Source: Rhizophagus irregularis
Taxonomy: Eukaryota > Glomeromycota > Glomeromycetes > Glomerales > Glomeraceae
Assembly (NCBI RefSeq): GCF_026210795.1
Contig: NC_089434.1
Location: 5,518,001-5,582,000, forward strand
Direction of reading: 5' to 3'
DNA: 64,000 nucleotides
Shown here: positions 13,116 to 24,779 of the stretch, piece after piece
Numbering within the stretch: the first letter of the stretch is position 1
Layout: each line of letters starts with the position of its first letter
Made by a program: the position numbers and the translations under genes
The notes under the pieces: model-generated
Database searches by the model: none
Seen by the model: only the letters and a program-made list of their open reading frames with translations
Told to the model about the DNA's origin: nothing

Positions 13116-14238
13116 ATGATATTAATCGTCATCAGTGTCACATCTCGACAAATTTCCGATTATTTTCAAGAAGCGATATCTACTCTACGAAGGCTTCCCT
13201 TAAGTATTCATATTAAAGAATTGTTACGACGGGTGACATTTTAAGAAGGTGGATATGGTGGATGTAAAGGAAATTAAGCCGTAATGTTGTAACTAACGCT
13301 TTCGGCCAAATCCTCTACTCAGAATAGTAAAAAAAAAAGGTCTATCTAGATGAGTTTTTTTGAAAAACAATTATTAAATTTATTAAAATCTGAAAATAAT
13401 CTTTCTTATGGAACTAATGTTAAAACAGCCGATGGGGACTACCATGGAAAAATCCATTTTCTTCTTTAAGTTTTATCTCATTTCTCATTTTTCTTCTTAG
13501 TTGTTCGAAAAATTTATTTATGTCTAACATCTTCAATATTATTATCACCTTTGTCATCATCACCAATTCTATTTTAATACATTAATAATAAAAGTAATGC
13601 TTCAAGTAAAGTATAGTTTTCTAAAAAATATCATGTTGAATAGATAATTTGCTGTAAACTATTAATTCCTTTTTCTGAGATTTTCTGAGATTATCAGAAG
13701 AGATGCATAAAAATTCTTATTTGTTTGACATGGTTAATTATTTTTATATCTTTTTAAGGACGTTTCGGTATTGAGTACTTGTTGTTAAAAGTTTATTTTG
13801 TAAAGAAAAAACATCGCACTAAATATTTTAAGGGAGTAAATAAAAAAGCATAGTAGCTTTTGTGAAAAAGTGCTTCTGAAAATTTCCAATAAAAATTTAG
13901 GAGGAAATCACCCCATAAGAATTAAAATGATCGGATGCATATTGTCGTCATATATCTAAAGAAAATCAAGCCACAGGGTATACATCAGAAGTGCGCATTT
14001 TTTAACGGAATTAATTTAACCGAAAGGAATTTGATAATAATTATAATAATAGTAAGCCACTGAAATAATACTAACAATATTGTCCAAATCAAAATGACAA
14101 ATCAGAATTTGCTGCGTCAGGTAAATTACCTTTAAAGTTTAACAAACCTTATCGGAATATAAAAATAGTGATATCATAAAATTTTAAGTTAAATATTTTT
14201 TTGTAAGCATATTTTAATAAAGTAATAATTGTCGTCGG
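13116..14238. other. Intergenic, no gene seen
   Basis: AT-rich. The 13150-13290 stretch is a little more complex and could be old coding DNA, but no frame is open and nothing was recognised. Confidence 0.4.
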
Positions 14239-14685
14239 ATGTTGCGCCTGGAAAATCCGCAATTTTGTAACTGTGGCTTGGATTTATTATTTATATGTGG
14301 CAAAGCGCCTGATATTTACAGAATTAAAAAGCACCACTTTCGAAGATCCTATTGTTTATCGGCCGGATTCGGACAACGGATATGTACCCACACGGTTTCG
14401 TTGCATCCAGAACCAGAATTTTTATCAATCGGGTTTGCCGTAAATGTAGAACAAGATGAAAAAATTGAAAAATATAACATGCAAATTGAAGAATTTCACG
14501 TCGGGATATCTGAAAATATATTACTAGAGCAAATATTTCGGCATTTTTTTTCTTTAATAATAAAGATCTTATACATATATGTTATTACTATAACTGGAAA
14601 CAATAACATTGTTTATTTGTTTGCTAGGTCAAGTGCTACTGTCATATGGCTTATTGGTGTTATGTGGTGTAAAATAGTCATATGA
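14239..14685 (+). CDS. Unrecognised 148-aa ORF
   Basis: An ATG-initiated frame whose first ~100 residues have balanced composition (CNCG at residues 11-14, a His/Arg/Lys stretch near 30-36, a segment reading SLHPEPEFLSIGFAVNVEQD) unlike the surrounding low-complexity frames. After about residue 105 it becomes Ile/Leu/Phe-rich and could either be a membrane segment or read-through into non-coding DNA. An unrecognised intron near 14540-14560 could shorten it. I do not recognise a family. It may be a fragment of a larger gene or a lineage-specific protein; expression data would decide. Confidence 0.3.
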   Translation: MLRLENPQFCNCGLDLLFICGKAPDIYRIKKHHFRRSYCLSAGFGQRICTHTVSLHPEPEFLSIGFAVNVEQDEKIEKYNMQIEEFHVGISENILLEQIFRHFFSLIIKILYIYVITITGNNNIVYLFARSSATVIWLIGVMWCKIVI

Positions 14686-16467
14686 TCATTGATTAAGTTC
14701 ATTGATTAACCCATTTGTTTTTAGTCTAATCTTTCTAATCTTGTAATCTTGATTTTATTGATATATCGATATAAGATTTATTATTTAATTAAAGATTCTT
14801 GATTCTTCTACAACAATCTCGCCGTCAGATTATTTCCAATGTTAATATGATCACTCCAAGTCCTAGTAATCATCAGGATAAACCTTCTTATCAGGCTTAT
14901 CTATCATTGACGGTTTTAGGTTATTTTTATAAATGCCATAAAGTATTAAGTTTTCTATTTACGTTGTAATACTATGGTATTTATATTGTGCTTCCATATT
15001 TAAACCAATTAAGGCTCAATTATGCACAGCCTTTTTATATTTCTAGTTAATCCGAAAATAACTACTACCCTTATTATATTGTTTATTTTTTTTTTCATGT
15101 GTTATAAGGAGTTACTGTAATCATATTAAGTTTCACAAAGGTCAATATATGATACCAATAAAATCTTCTTATTGCAGATCACCCTAAATATTTTGTTGAG
15201 AGAACTTCAATTTTTAATAATAATAATTTTAACAAATGAGCTTAATATTTAATAGTGGAATAATTTTTTTGATTTGTTACAAATATTTTAAACGTTTCAT
15301 AGTATGTTATAATATATTTGTAAAAGAATACTAAAAAATTACAATACATATAATATCTATTATATATTATATATATATATATATATATTTCAGGGGAAAT
15401 ATTCGGCTTTTTTAAAATAAATTTTCCGTCTTTATTTTTTATAACGTAAAATCATATCAAAAAAAAGGAGAAAATTTAATTCTTAATGACCAATTAATTT
15501 AATAAAGGAACTACAGCGAAATTTTGTAAAGTATTTCTGAATTCCATTTATGGTATTTAATTACTAAAACAATATAAAGGTATAGCTAGGGTGTACCACG
15601 ATTTATAAAGAACATGATTGGTTGCACGTGATCACAAACCTTACCAACAGGCAACAGTTAGACTTGATCAACATGATTGGCGAATCTCTCTTTTTTTTCT
15701 AACGAATCATATCATAAATAGAATATTTAATTTTTGTAACACAAATTTCCCCAATATTTGCTCAATCTCTCTCTGCATAAAAATCAAGTAACATCATTGG
15801 ACGATTTTTTAGTAGAAGCATCAAGTTCATAAATCTGGATTCTTACTTTATAATTAGAATAATTTAAACCATTTTTATTGAACTTTTTTTGGCCAACAAA
15901 AAGAAACAAAAGAAATTTAAAAATTGGAATGTTAAAGAAAAATGATGTACATGTCGAATTGCCGAAAATGCCTTTGTTATTTTAAAAATCAATCAATTAA
16001 TTAATATTAGAAATATTTACTAAAAAGAGATTATTCAATATATCCGTTTGTACAAGAAACAAGTATTATCTTACAGTATTCTTAAATCCGCAATTACAAT
16101 TTGTACAATATATTAATACTTTTTACTTCATTCATTTTAATCCATTAAATTTTTTTTGATTGCATTTTTTTGCATACTACGTATACTACTATACTACGCA
16201 TAGTCGCATACTTGTGTGATCATTGAACTGTGTTTCATTGTTTCTGAATTCGATTTCACGATATAAACGATAAACCAATACAAAACGATGGACAAGGTTG
16301 GTACAAATGATATGCAGGCTGACTCACTAAATGACTTTTATTATTAAGGTTATGAAGATTAAAAGATATTTATGATTTTTTATATTAATTTTTTTAAAAA
16401 AACCGTAATGATTTGTTATTTAAACAGTGTCCTTGCTTGAGTTTTATCAAGTAAAAAAAAAATTAAT
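14686..16467. other. Intergenic with (TA)n tract
   Basis: AT-rich DNA upstream of the F-box gene, including a TA dinucleotide run at about 15358-15390. A 19-codon frame starting at ATG 16288 (reading MDKVGTNDMQADSLNDFYY) lies 180 bp upstream of the F-box start. It could be an upstream ORF or an alternative first exon; I found no phase-compatible splice to the next exon. Confidence 0.4.
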
Positions 16468-18198
16468 ATGCAACGATATATAAATAATCCAGGATTTTCC
16501 CAATTACGTTCCCTCGCCTTTAATAACACGCCAAAGAACACAAACCGATGTAAAACGGACATTGTCCAAAACTTGCCCACAGAAATCTTAATTCAAATAT
16601 TTGGTAATATAATTTCGACTAATTTTATGAGGATTTGCGATGACGATGAATTTTTCATTCGTGAAATGGAAAGAATCTTAATACGTTTAACGTGTAAAAG
16701 ATGGAACCATATTGTGATCAGTTTAATAAGTCATGCCCATTATGACATTCGTAAGATTAAAGTAAGTTATCAAATTGATATAATTTTGTATTAATATGAT
16801 ATATATATATACTGTATATTAATTACTAATTTCATTTTACAGAAACATAAATTAGAATATGTCGTGCCTCCTCCTACTTTAAAGAGTCTCAATATAATTG
16901 ATAGTCGTTACTTGTATGTAAATATTTGTGATCCGCATATTTTCTATGATCCTTATAATTGGATCTCCGAAAGCGAGATTAACGAATGGCTTTATAATAA
17001 AGATTTGAAATATGTAAAAAAACTTTACCTATATGGTTGTATGGATCTCACTGCAGACGGGTATATAATATATAATAATTATAATATTTATTTTATTTAA
17101 AATATTTTATTGAATTTTTTGCGTTAAATCTTATTTTTTATTTTTTTAGACTTTCGAATTTATTTGATCAATTAGTTGATCTTTCCATCGTAAACTGCCC
17201 ACAAAGTAAGATTTTTATTTTTATTTTAATTGTATTAAAACAATATTACCAATTAATAATTAAAAAAAAAATTTATGTATATATAATTTTATTTATCATA
17301 AATTTTAGTAACCGAAAAATCTTTATCTTTAATGTTAAAGAAACTGAAAAATCTCGAATCATTGACAATTAACACCGACAAATTCTTTTCTTCCAAATTA
17401 CATGAAATAATCGAAGCTTTTTCGCCAAAATTATGTAATTTGAAGTTAGTAATCCCTTTTTTATTGAAATTAAAACAAAAGATTAATTTTCAATTGATGG
17501 ATTTATGCTGTTTGCCTAAATCGGTCAATAGTTTCATAATATGTTTACAAATCCCAACTTATGATAATCAAATTTTTACATCGACACCTCCTCCTAATAC
17601 ATTGAAACGTTTAGACGTTTCAAATTGTTTCTTTTTAAAAAATTTATTCAATATTCCAAAGTTTCTTACTCACTTGACTGTAAGTTATCCATCATTACCC
17701 CGTGATACGATTAAACTCCCTTCAACCATTGAATATTTGAATATTTCAGGTTACATTCGTAACACTCTTCATTCTTCATCAAATTGTTCCTACAATTATA
17801 GTAAAAATTGGATCAACACATTCCCGGATAACGCTCCCTTTCTTCACACCTTAATTTTACACATGTACGCATCTCCCCAATTACTTTTTCCCGCAATAGT
17901 TCGTTTTGCGGATACAATACGTTATTTAGACTGTCGTATATTATTATTAAATATGATTGATATAAGTATTTGTGAGGCACCATGTTATCTTGGGAGACAA
18001 CATCAACTTGATATGATTCAAGAATTAAAAGGTCTTGTAGAATTAAGATTTCATTGTAGATTGGAGGAAAAGGAAATCGAAAAATTTCCCACTACTCTGA
18101 AGAAACTTTGGTTGATAAACGGATTTAATAGTCAATCTATAATTGATTATGCTTATAGAAAAGGAATTAAAATTTTTGAATTACGTCAAAGTTATTAA
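16468..18198 (+). CDS. F-box / leucine-rich repeat-like protein, four exons, 485 aa
   Basis: Exons 16468-16761, 16843-17060, 17150-17205 and 17309-18198 join in frame to 485 codons plus stop. The three introns (81, 89 and 103 bp) have GT and AG ends, and the first has ACTAAT near its 3' end. Residues ~29-80 form an F-box: DIVQNLPTEILIQIFGNI, then a short variable stretch, then LIRLTCKRWNHIV. In this family the F-box binds Skp1 in an SCF ubiquitin ligase and the C-terminal part picks the target. The remainder has irregular leucine-rich segments (LKSLNIIDS, VKKLYLYGC, LTHLTVSY, IEYLNISG, LKKLWLING) as in Rhizophagus F-box proteins. The start is the first ATG of the open frame, and the F-box begins at the usual distance. 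No target is inferable. A decayed paralog lies at 53560-54060. Confidence 0.88.
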
Positions 18199-18674
18199 TA
18201 CATTGTAGTAGTTAGCGTACTAGCATATATATATTAGTATTAGTATTTTCTTTTTTTTTTTATTCCATATTTTTTAAACATTTATTTTAATTTTTATAAT
18301 AATAAGGAACATTTTATTATTTCGTACTTTCAAATTGTATTTTGAGTTTTTGATTATAATAAAGGAATTTTTATTATTCATACTTTTGTATTATGATAAT
18401 AATAACTACCCTAGCGTTACCAAGAAAGATTACAATATTTAATTGAAGATGAAATATATGATATATATACTGTACTATATAACGATAATAGGTAATGTTT
18501 ATACAATAACATAAATATTACAGAATTTTATATTTAACTAGCTATCTCTATATTTCCTAAAAAAACTGAATACCAAATTAAAAGACTATTCAATATATTT
18601 TTTTTCGTCTTTGTTCTTTTTTTAGTTTTTTCATATTCCTATTTCAATTTTTTTCTTTTCTTAATTTACGTTTC
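18199..18674. other. Convergent 3' ends
   Basis: AT-rich spacer between the plus-strand F-box gene and the minus-strand membrane-protein gene. AATAAT/AATAAA-like words are present for both strands. The part from about 18440 to 18670 is the inverted counterpart of sequence following the paralogs at 38280 and 47944. Confidence 0.5.
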
Positions 18675-19829
18675 CTACTTGTTCTCTTTTAACTGATTTG
18701 TTAGATTGTTTATCACGTTTGTTTGATTATTTATCACTTTTGTTAGTTGTTTTATCTCTTCTGTTAGTGTTTCTATTTGCTGTTTTTTATCTTTAATACT
18801 TACTTCACCATTCAGATAAATGGAGATTAATGTATTGATGTTATCAGGTTTTTCATTAAAATGGTTAACTAATCTAGTAAAAGATAAAGTACAAATTCCA
18901 AAAGCTATTCTTGTGATAATAGGGCTGGTGCTAATTAAATATCCAGATACAATAGCTGGATAAACAATTAATAACATTATATTAATATGTTTAAAAAACT
19001 TAAAGATTGTAGGGAAATTAGTGATACGTTGAAATTCTCTTACGTAACGTATCAAAATACTTTCACGAAGTTTGCGAATGTGTAAAATTGTGATACAAGA
19101 CGCATGTAAAGTATAGACTACAATTCCAAAAATATAAATTATCCTATTTGCTAGCCTCAAACTGTTGCATTTGTTAATTCCAAAGTTTTTAATGCAATAA
19201 TTACTCATGTGACTATAAACCTTATTAGCATTATTATTGAGACCCAAATCACCATGGATAAAGGCGTCATACCCAGAATATGATAAAATAGTAAGCACTA
19301 AAATGAAGTAGCAAGCTAACATTTCACCTTCAAATATTTCATTTATAAATTTTATAAATCCTGTAAATAACTTTTTTATGCTTCCTCCTCCATTTATTTT
19401 TTTATTTTTGTTGTTTCCATTTTCATCATCCACATTTATACTTGTTTCACCATTTCCTCTCTCATCTATTTTTTTTCCTTCCACATTTTCATTGTTTTCT
19501 TCTTTAATCTTTTCTTTATCTTCTTTTTTGTATTGAACCCATAAGAAAAGGATGTATGAAATTATTCCAAAAAGTGCTGTAACGGCGTAATTTACAATAA
19601 CTTCTCTTTTGTAATAGTTACTATAATATTGATACCATTCAATTGCTGTAATTAAAGGAAATATAACAATAGATGCAAATATAAAGAAATCATCAAATAT
19701 ATTTATCATGGATAATTTCTTTCTTTTACCATCTTTAAAACCATTAAACAGACCAACTATCAATACTGGAAGTAATCCAATGAGAATTGAATTAATTGTA
19801 TCTTCAGCTGGATTATAAGATGGTGACAT
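18675..19829 (-). CDS. Multi-pass membrane protein, lineage-specific family, 384 aa (copy 1)
   Basis: Intronless. I do not recognise a named family. Visible order: N-terminal YNPAEDTINSIL leading into hydrophobic segment ~13-31; KLSMINIFDD then segments ~46-67 and ~78-100; a hydrophilic Asn/Glu/Lys loop (101-165) holding one acidic repeat unit; segment ~170-190; a loop with YCIKNFGINKCN (Cys212, Cys221), likely extracytoplasmic and possibly disulfide-bonded; segments ~226-247, 282-300 and 303-320; then VNHFNEKPDNINTLISIYLN and a C-terminal heptad-like coiled coil (~352-383). Paralogs lie at 36802 and 46711 in the opposite orientation, and their upstream DNA is also shared. Seven predicted membrane passes and an acidic cytoplasmic loop would fit a sensor or channel, but that is speculation. 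Confidence 0.85.
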   Translation of the reverse strand: MSPSYNPAEDTINSILIGLLPVLIVGLFNGFKDGKRKKLSMINIFDDFFIFASIVIFPLITAIEWYQYYSNYYKREVIVNYAVTALFGIISYILFLWVQYKKEDKEKIKEENNENVEGKKIDERGNGETSINVDDENGNNKNKKINGGGSIKKLFTGFIKFINEIFEGEMLACYFILVLTILSYSGYDAFIHGDLGLNNNANKVYSHMSNYCIKNFGINKCNSLRLANRIIYIFGIVVYTLHASCITILHIRKLRESILIRYVREFQRITNFPTIFKFFKHINIMLLIVYPAIVSGYLISTSPIITRIAFGICTLSFTRLVNHFNEKPDNINTLISIYLNGEVSIKDKKQQIETLTEEIKQLTKVINNQTNVINNLTNQLKENK

Positions 19830-20240
19830 TTTTGTAAATAATCACAAATTGGGATAAGTTTAAATAAATAAAAAAAAATTTTTTAGATTTTTTATCTTTT
19901 ATAATCTTTTTTTTTTTTGTTTGAAATTTGTTTTTTTACATAAAAATTAATTTTTCTCAAACATAATAAAATTTATCAAAAGCAAAGCCAGTGTGATAAA
20001 GTGACAAGCCGTTTTTCAAATAAAAAGATTATTAACTACTTTTTGCGCCAGGTCCTGATATATGGATCGACATAAATTTGCCTTTTTGCAAAATTACACG
20101 TTTTTCCTAAATTATATTTTTTATTTTATTTGTTTTTAAAAATTTAATGAGTTACATGAGTTACGAAATTATATAAAATTTAAACCATTTTTTTTTTAAA
20201 AAAAAAATGAAAAATTAGTCGGTAACGCCTATAAACTGTC
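19830..20240 (-). repeat. Upstream region shared with paralogous genes (inverted copy)
   Basis: Read on the minus strand, this contains GGCGTTACCGACTAATTTTT, AAATTTATGTCGATCC and AAAACAAATAAAATAAAAAA in the same order as 35690-35830 and 45890-46030. The duplicated unit therefore included the promoter as well as the gene. Confidence 0.75.
19897..19903 (-). promoter_or_regulatory. TATAAAA box of membrane-protein copy 1
   Basis: GATTATAAAAGAT on the minus strand lies about 70 bp before the start codon. The same word is found ~60-68 bp before the start codons of the two close paralogs, which supports it as the core promoter. Confidence 0.5.
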
Positions 20241-20986
20241 GAAAATATTCAGCCAAAAACTCAGTTCACATTAATCTACATCGTTTAAAATACGTCATTT
20301 TGTGATTTTTACTAATATTTTAACGCGAATATGATTTCTAGATACATAAACTTAATACGACAATCAATGTAATTACAGTATTTATAACAATAAGTCAATT
20401 ACTAACGTCAGTTACATTTGACAAAGAAATTTAACTCGAACTCGTAATATTATCTATTATCTCAACTTTCAGTAATAATATACTATATTTATTGTATATA
20501 ATATATAACATAAGCATTCTTTACTTGATGTAATCATTAAAGCTACTAACATTCGAGTTGTTGATTCAAAGTTGCTCATCTCATGCTTTGATATGGCGCA
20601 GTGTATAAAAACGTGGCAAAAAATATCTCGTAACATTTCTTTTAGCTTCGCCCTCGTTAATAAAACAAGATTATTGCGGCTCAAAAAAATTATTTGATAA
20701 CAAAATCTCTCATTTTCACATTATTTTTAAAGTGGCTCTGCTCTTCAATTGTAAATTTAATGAGGCGCAATACTATAGAAAAACGTGGCAAAAATACTTC
20801 CTTTACTTTGCCTTCATTGGTAATAATATGAAAAAAAAATGTAATCAAATACTACGTGTTACTATGGAAAAATTTTCTTGTATAAACACTTTGTAATTGA
20901 GGAGAGAAAATTTCTTATTGTTATAAAAACAAATTAACAAACAACAAATAAGAATTTTATATAAAATACTGAACACAAAATCAATC
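20241..20986. other. Upstream DNA of peptide locus, with a short duplication
   Basis: Two diverged copies of GGCGCA.T.TATA.AAAACGTGGCAAAAA followed by a CGCCCTCGTTAATAA-like block lie at about 20594-20665 and 20763-20830. TATAAAA at 20922-20928 lies ~60 bp before the ATG at 20987, the same spacing as in the membrane-protein genes. Confidence 0.45.
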
Positions 20987-21238
20987 ATGCAATTAAAATA
21001 CTTATTGCTGACTTTCGTCTTCACTATCTTTACTATTGCTTTAGCGGATAAATAAATAATCTCTTTACTTCAAAAGAAAGTTTTTTCTCTTTTTTAATAT
21101 TAATTACCAAACGAATTCTTTTAATAATAATTTACGTGACGCAGACACAGCACCATATGCGACAGAATTGCAAAGAAAAAAGTTCAAAGGACCTGTTCAT
21201 TATAAACGTGACATAGACGCACGATGGGAATCCTGGTA
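20987..21238 (+). pseudogene. Small secreted peptide precursor with Kex2-type KR site (intron or frame unresolved)
   Basis: ATG at 20987 opens a 22-codon exon encoding a textbook signal peptide (MQLKYLLLTFVFTIFTIALA) followed by DK and a stop. About 80 bp later, in another frame, lies LRDADTAPYATELQ, then RKKFKGPVHYKR, then DIDARWESW and a stop at 21236. A Lys-Arg followed by acidic/Ala dipeptides and a short aromatic C terminus is the layout of fungal Kex2/Ste13-processed peptides, including alpha-factor-like pheromones and Rhizophagus KR-repeat secreted peptides. There is no canonical GT donor between GCGGATAAA and the second part, so the gene is either broken by a donor mutation or uses a non-canonical junction. 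The predicted mature peptide would be DIDARWESW or a trimmed form. Function is inferred from layout only. Confidence 0.5.
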
Positions 21239-21610
21239 AAGAAAAAGATTGCACAAGATGCATACTTTGGATAATAGCTAGCCAAGTAACTACACATTAA
21301 AAAGTTGATAATTACTTAATCTCTTATAAAAGATCGTATTTTGAATTTTACTATTCGTTTCGTTTATAAAGTATGTATATATTAAAATTTAATAAAAATG
21401 AAAATAGGAAATAGCCTTAATCATATGATGATCTTATATTGATAAAAAAATAATTAGAACAGTTATAGAGAGTATGTGTAGTTAGACATGGTTACACGGA
21501 ATGTATCCGGTTCTCGTCACGTGGTCGATAATAAATCTTTGCTCTCCGAACTTAAGTTTCCGTTCCCTAGTTGATATTTATTCAAGTATATATTAGATCC
21601 ATTCTTTGAC
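21239..21610. other. Intergenic, nothing recognised
   Basis: AT-rich 3' flank of the peptide locus. No further coding segment or repeat was identified. Confidence 0.4.
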
Positions 21611-21724
21611 GCAAATGTATCTTTCTTATACGTGTACGACATACTATCTTATACGACATATATTATGTGACATATACGTCGTATAAGAACATAGCACCTG
21701 ATCGTATAAGAACGATACATTTGC
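21611..21724. mobile_element. 114-bp inverted-repeat element (Mutator-like MITE candidate)
   Basis: Ends are GCAAATGTATC-TTCTTATACG and its near-perfect complement CGTATAAGAACGATACATTTGC (22 bp, one mismatch or indel). Flanks are TTCTTTGAC on the left and TTCTTTCAC on the right, a 9-bp target duplication with one mismatch, as expected for Mutator-like elements. A second inverted pair inside (CTTATACGAC / GTCGTATAAG) makes most of the element foldable. No coding capacity. Confidence 0.62.
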
Positions 21725-22233
21725 TTCTTTCACTACTAAATTTTTTTTCCCGATGACTGCATATTTTCGAACTCGATTTAGATTGAAGCGACGATAAAAT
21801 AAAGGCTATCAAGGCTATTCGCGTGCTTGATATATAATAAATAAAAAAGTTAAAGCCATTCTTACTATCTTAAGAATTTACTTTATTCCACCTATTTTAG
21901 AATCATTAAAATAAATGAATGAATGAATGAAATAATTTCTATTGTAACTAATTTGACTCGATTTGTTCAAACTCGAATTTAGATTTTAAATTGAGTTGAA
22001 TCGAATCTAGTTTAACTCGATTCATGTGGAAGACTGCGCGATGTGATATGCAGACCACAAGATTATGACCAAAACTCAAAAGATGTTAGCTTTGTTGATT
22101 TTATAAAATGATATTTCATTACGTTTCTCCTACCGATGTTGATAACAGCTTTGTAAATGATCGACGAATGTTCCACAGACAGTTTTTCGCCACATACTTT
22201 AAACAATATATTCGGGCGTAACCTGTCACACAT

Positions 22234-22448
22234 CACTTCCCCAGTAACACCACTAAATTTTTCACCCCACGTGACCTAATAATATTCATCACCGGCATCA
22301 CACCCCACCGCGTTTTCACTGTTTATATTTATCTGAGGGACTTAGTTTTTTTTGCCTTCCAAAATTATTTTTTTCACAACCCCTTAACTGTCACCGGTCA
22401 TGTGGGGTGAAATTTTAATTATAAAATTGGTGGTGTTACTACGGTAAA
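22234..22448. mobile_element. 215-bp MITE with 10-bp target duplication
   Basis: Terminal inverted repeats run from TTCCCCAGTAACACCAC to GTGGTGTTACTACGGTAAA and continue inward as AATTTTTCACCCCACGTGAC versus GTCATGTGGGGTGAAATTTT. The element is flanked by perfect TGTCACACAT repeats at 22224-22233 and 22449-22458. A related, larger element is at about 46061-46389. A 10-bp duplication suggests mobilisation by a Mutator-type transposase. Confidence 0.8.
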
Positions 22449-22451
22449 TGT

Positions 22452-23215
22452 CACACATTTAGGACGTGCAGTGCTCAATTGTCACCTTGCCATCACTAGT
22501 AGAAATTGCAAAGAGTATGATCACAAAAACTTTAATTTTTGTTATTTTTATTAATTTTCTTATTTAAATCAAAAAGCATTGTTTCTATAATCAAAATACA
22601 ATGAGCCTTTTCTACGATCATGTATATGCGACAGATAACCATCACACAGTTCAAGCTGTCATATGCCTTTACACCATGTTAGTGGTGTATTGAATATGAA
22701 TAATAATAAACATTTTAAATACTTTATACCAAATAAACAATTTTTTTAAACAATACGATAATTTTATTTCCTAGTAAAAATGTATAAAATAAAAAATAAA
22801 AATAAAAATATTGGAAAAGAATCAGTAAAAAAAATAGAACAAGTCGTCTAAATAAAAAAAAACGTAGAAGAGGGGGAATGAGCACATTAAAAATCGAGAA
22901 ATAGATTATCACAAACACGGAAAAAGTTTCGTAATTCGTACACGACAAGAATTTAGAAAAAAAAAAGTTTCAACATAAGAACCGAATATAGACTTGGCTT
23001 ACAAAAGGGTTTTTTATACAAAGCAAATGATTTATAACGGTGTTACGGGTATTACGAAAAAAAAAAGATTTTTACGAAAAAAAATGCGAGAACGAAATGT
23101 ATAAAAAAAAAATCGAACTGATAAAAAATATACCAAAAGGACAGTGATTTACAGTACAGTAATGTTCACGTACTGTAAGCCCACCTACCCACCCCACTGC
23201 CCTGTTAAAGGTTGG
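22452..23215. repeat. Duplicated segment (partner at 39671-40419 plus 42913-42950)
   Basis: From CACACATTTAGGACGTGC to CCCTGTTAAAGGTTGGAACA this segment matches 39671 onward at roughly 90-95% by eye. It is interrupted there by the hAT element at 40420. A minus-strand open frame (22724-22948 here, 40026-40223 there) is conserved only in part and starts differently in the two copies, so I do not call it a gene. Confidence 0.85.
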
Positions 23216-23289
23216 AACAAATGTAGGTTCCTTGGCGATCCCGGTGATTTTTCTTACTGGTATTTTTGCACTTTATGCCAGTAGATATT

Positions 23290-23700
23290 TAATCTTACGA
23301 TCGCCGTGACGTTTTCCGAACTCTCTTCCAATTATTTTATCTTATTGATAAAATTTCTCTCGTAGACTTAACTATTCGTGACACATTAGTAAAAATGAAG
23401 AAACATTTATTTTCCTTTCTCTTTTTAAACATATACTAAAAGATGTAGTTTACTTACGACGTGGATCGAGAACATTCCTCCAGGCTCCAGCTAAATTAAA
23501 AAGAATATTAAAGTTAAATTTCCTTTTATTTTACTTTATTTATTAAATTAAACTTACCGATTTTATCTGCTGAAAAATTTGGTTATCCAAAAGCTACCAC
23601 CATTTTGCTGTGTTCCGGAATCTTTTTCAAAACAAGTCAGACCGGTGTCATAATTTCTTCATCGAAATTAACAATAATTGCATCAACTTGAAAGAAAAAA
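23290..23700 (-). pseudogene. Remnant of a spliced gene, product unknown
   Basis: On the minus strand, acceptor TTTCTTTCAAG (to ~23689) is followed by a segment reading VDAIIVNFDEEIMTPV, then IPEHSKMVVAFG and PNFSADKI, then a GTAAGT...TTTAG intron (about 23494-23558), then AGAWRNVLDPR, another GTAAGT intron, and RLKSTREILSIR with a stop. The regular splice signals and balanced codons show it derives from a real gene. In-frame stops after MTPV and VAFG indicate decay or unrecognised splicing. I do not recognise the family. The 5' end lies in AT-rich DNA above 23700 and was not found. Confidence 0.4.
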
Positions 23701-24770
23701 ACCAAAACATGTTTTTTAATAATTAATTTTTTTATTTTTTAAAAAAAATTGATAAATAAAAGATAATGTATATCGTTATTAATAGTTAATGGTAGTTAAT
23801 GGTATCTTTTTTTTTAATAAAATATTTGATCCTTTATTTTTTTTTAAAAAAAAAAAAATCATAAAAAACCCACCTATTTATTTAATAAAAAAATTTTTTT
23901 GATTTTCTTTTGTTTTCTTTTTTTGATTATCGGAACTTACATTCCGAATTCTAAATCGAATGAAAAAAAAGGGGGCCAAATCAATCTAAAAAAAGAAAAA
24001 TTTTCTTTGTATTTGATATGTACGTACGTGTCCATTATTCCTAATTATATTTATAGTTAAATCTCAATATTCTGATTGATTACTCCTTCATTATTTTGGC
24101 GCAGTGCATAATTAGTAATACGTGATTGGTTGATTGATGATAGCTATAAATTGGACTCTACGCGTTCCCTTTTTGGAAAAAATTTACATGTTTAAAATCA
24201 GGGACTATTTTAATTTAATAAATGTGTTTATTAATTATGCATTATAGGTAAATTTTGAATGCAGTAGCACCCGAAAAGATACCAAAAACGCGTAAGTAAA
24301 AAATTTTGTAAAATCCGGAAAGTACAAGTTTGATTAATTAAACGCATTTGTCATTAATCATTGCTTCAAATTTACTCCCGTATATTAATAATTTAGTTTA
24401 TGAAAAAAAAAAAAAATAATAATTTTTTATTTTATTACATTTTCGTTTGATTCCGGAAAATGCCTTTCTCATTAAAGATTAATACATGTGTAAACGCATT
24501 TTTATTTATCATATTTCATATTTCAAATCATTAATGTATCAGTTGACTTTCTTGTATACTTAAAAAAAAAAAATTATTTTTATCGATCGAAATTTCAGCC
24601 CGATTTATTGCAGCGGATTTCGGAATTTTCAAGATCAAAAAAAGGTCTATCATACGGGTACCATCAAACGCAACCACAATTACCACTATCACAATTGCAT
24701 TCATATGAATATTGACAACTATATCAAATGCCAAATGAATTTATATCATATCTACTACCTTGCTCATTCC
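23701..24770. other. AT-rich intergenic DNA
   Basis: Long A and T homopolymers and no supported coding frame. The 67-codon minus-strand frame at 24531-24734 is Ile/Val-rich and crosses an A tract. CTATAAATTGG at 24144 is TATA-like and lies some 600 bp before the intron/exon-like array. Confidence 0.4.
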
Positions 24771-24779
24771 CTTTCTCTC

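Noticed and set aside
16288-16347. 19-codon frame upstream of the F-box gene as first exon
   Set aside because: No GT donor in phase with an acceptor before 16468 was found, and the F-box gene already has a suitable start; it may be an upstream ORF.
22724-22948. Phe/Leu-rich minus-strand frame, also partly present at 40026-40223
   Set aside because: Present twice only because the segment is duplicated; start and length are not conserved and the product is homopolymer-like.
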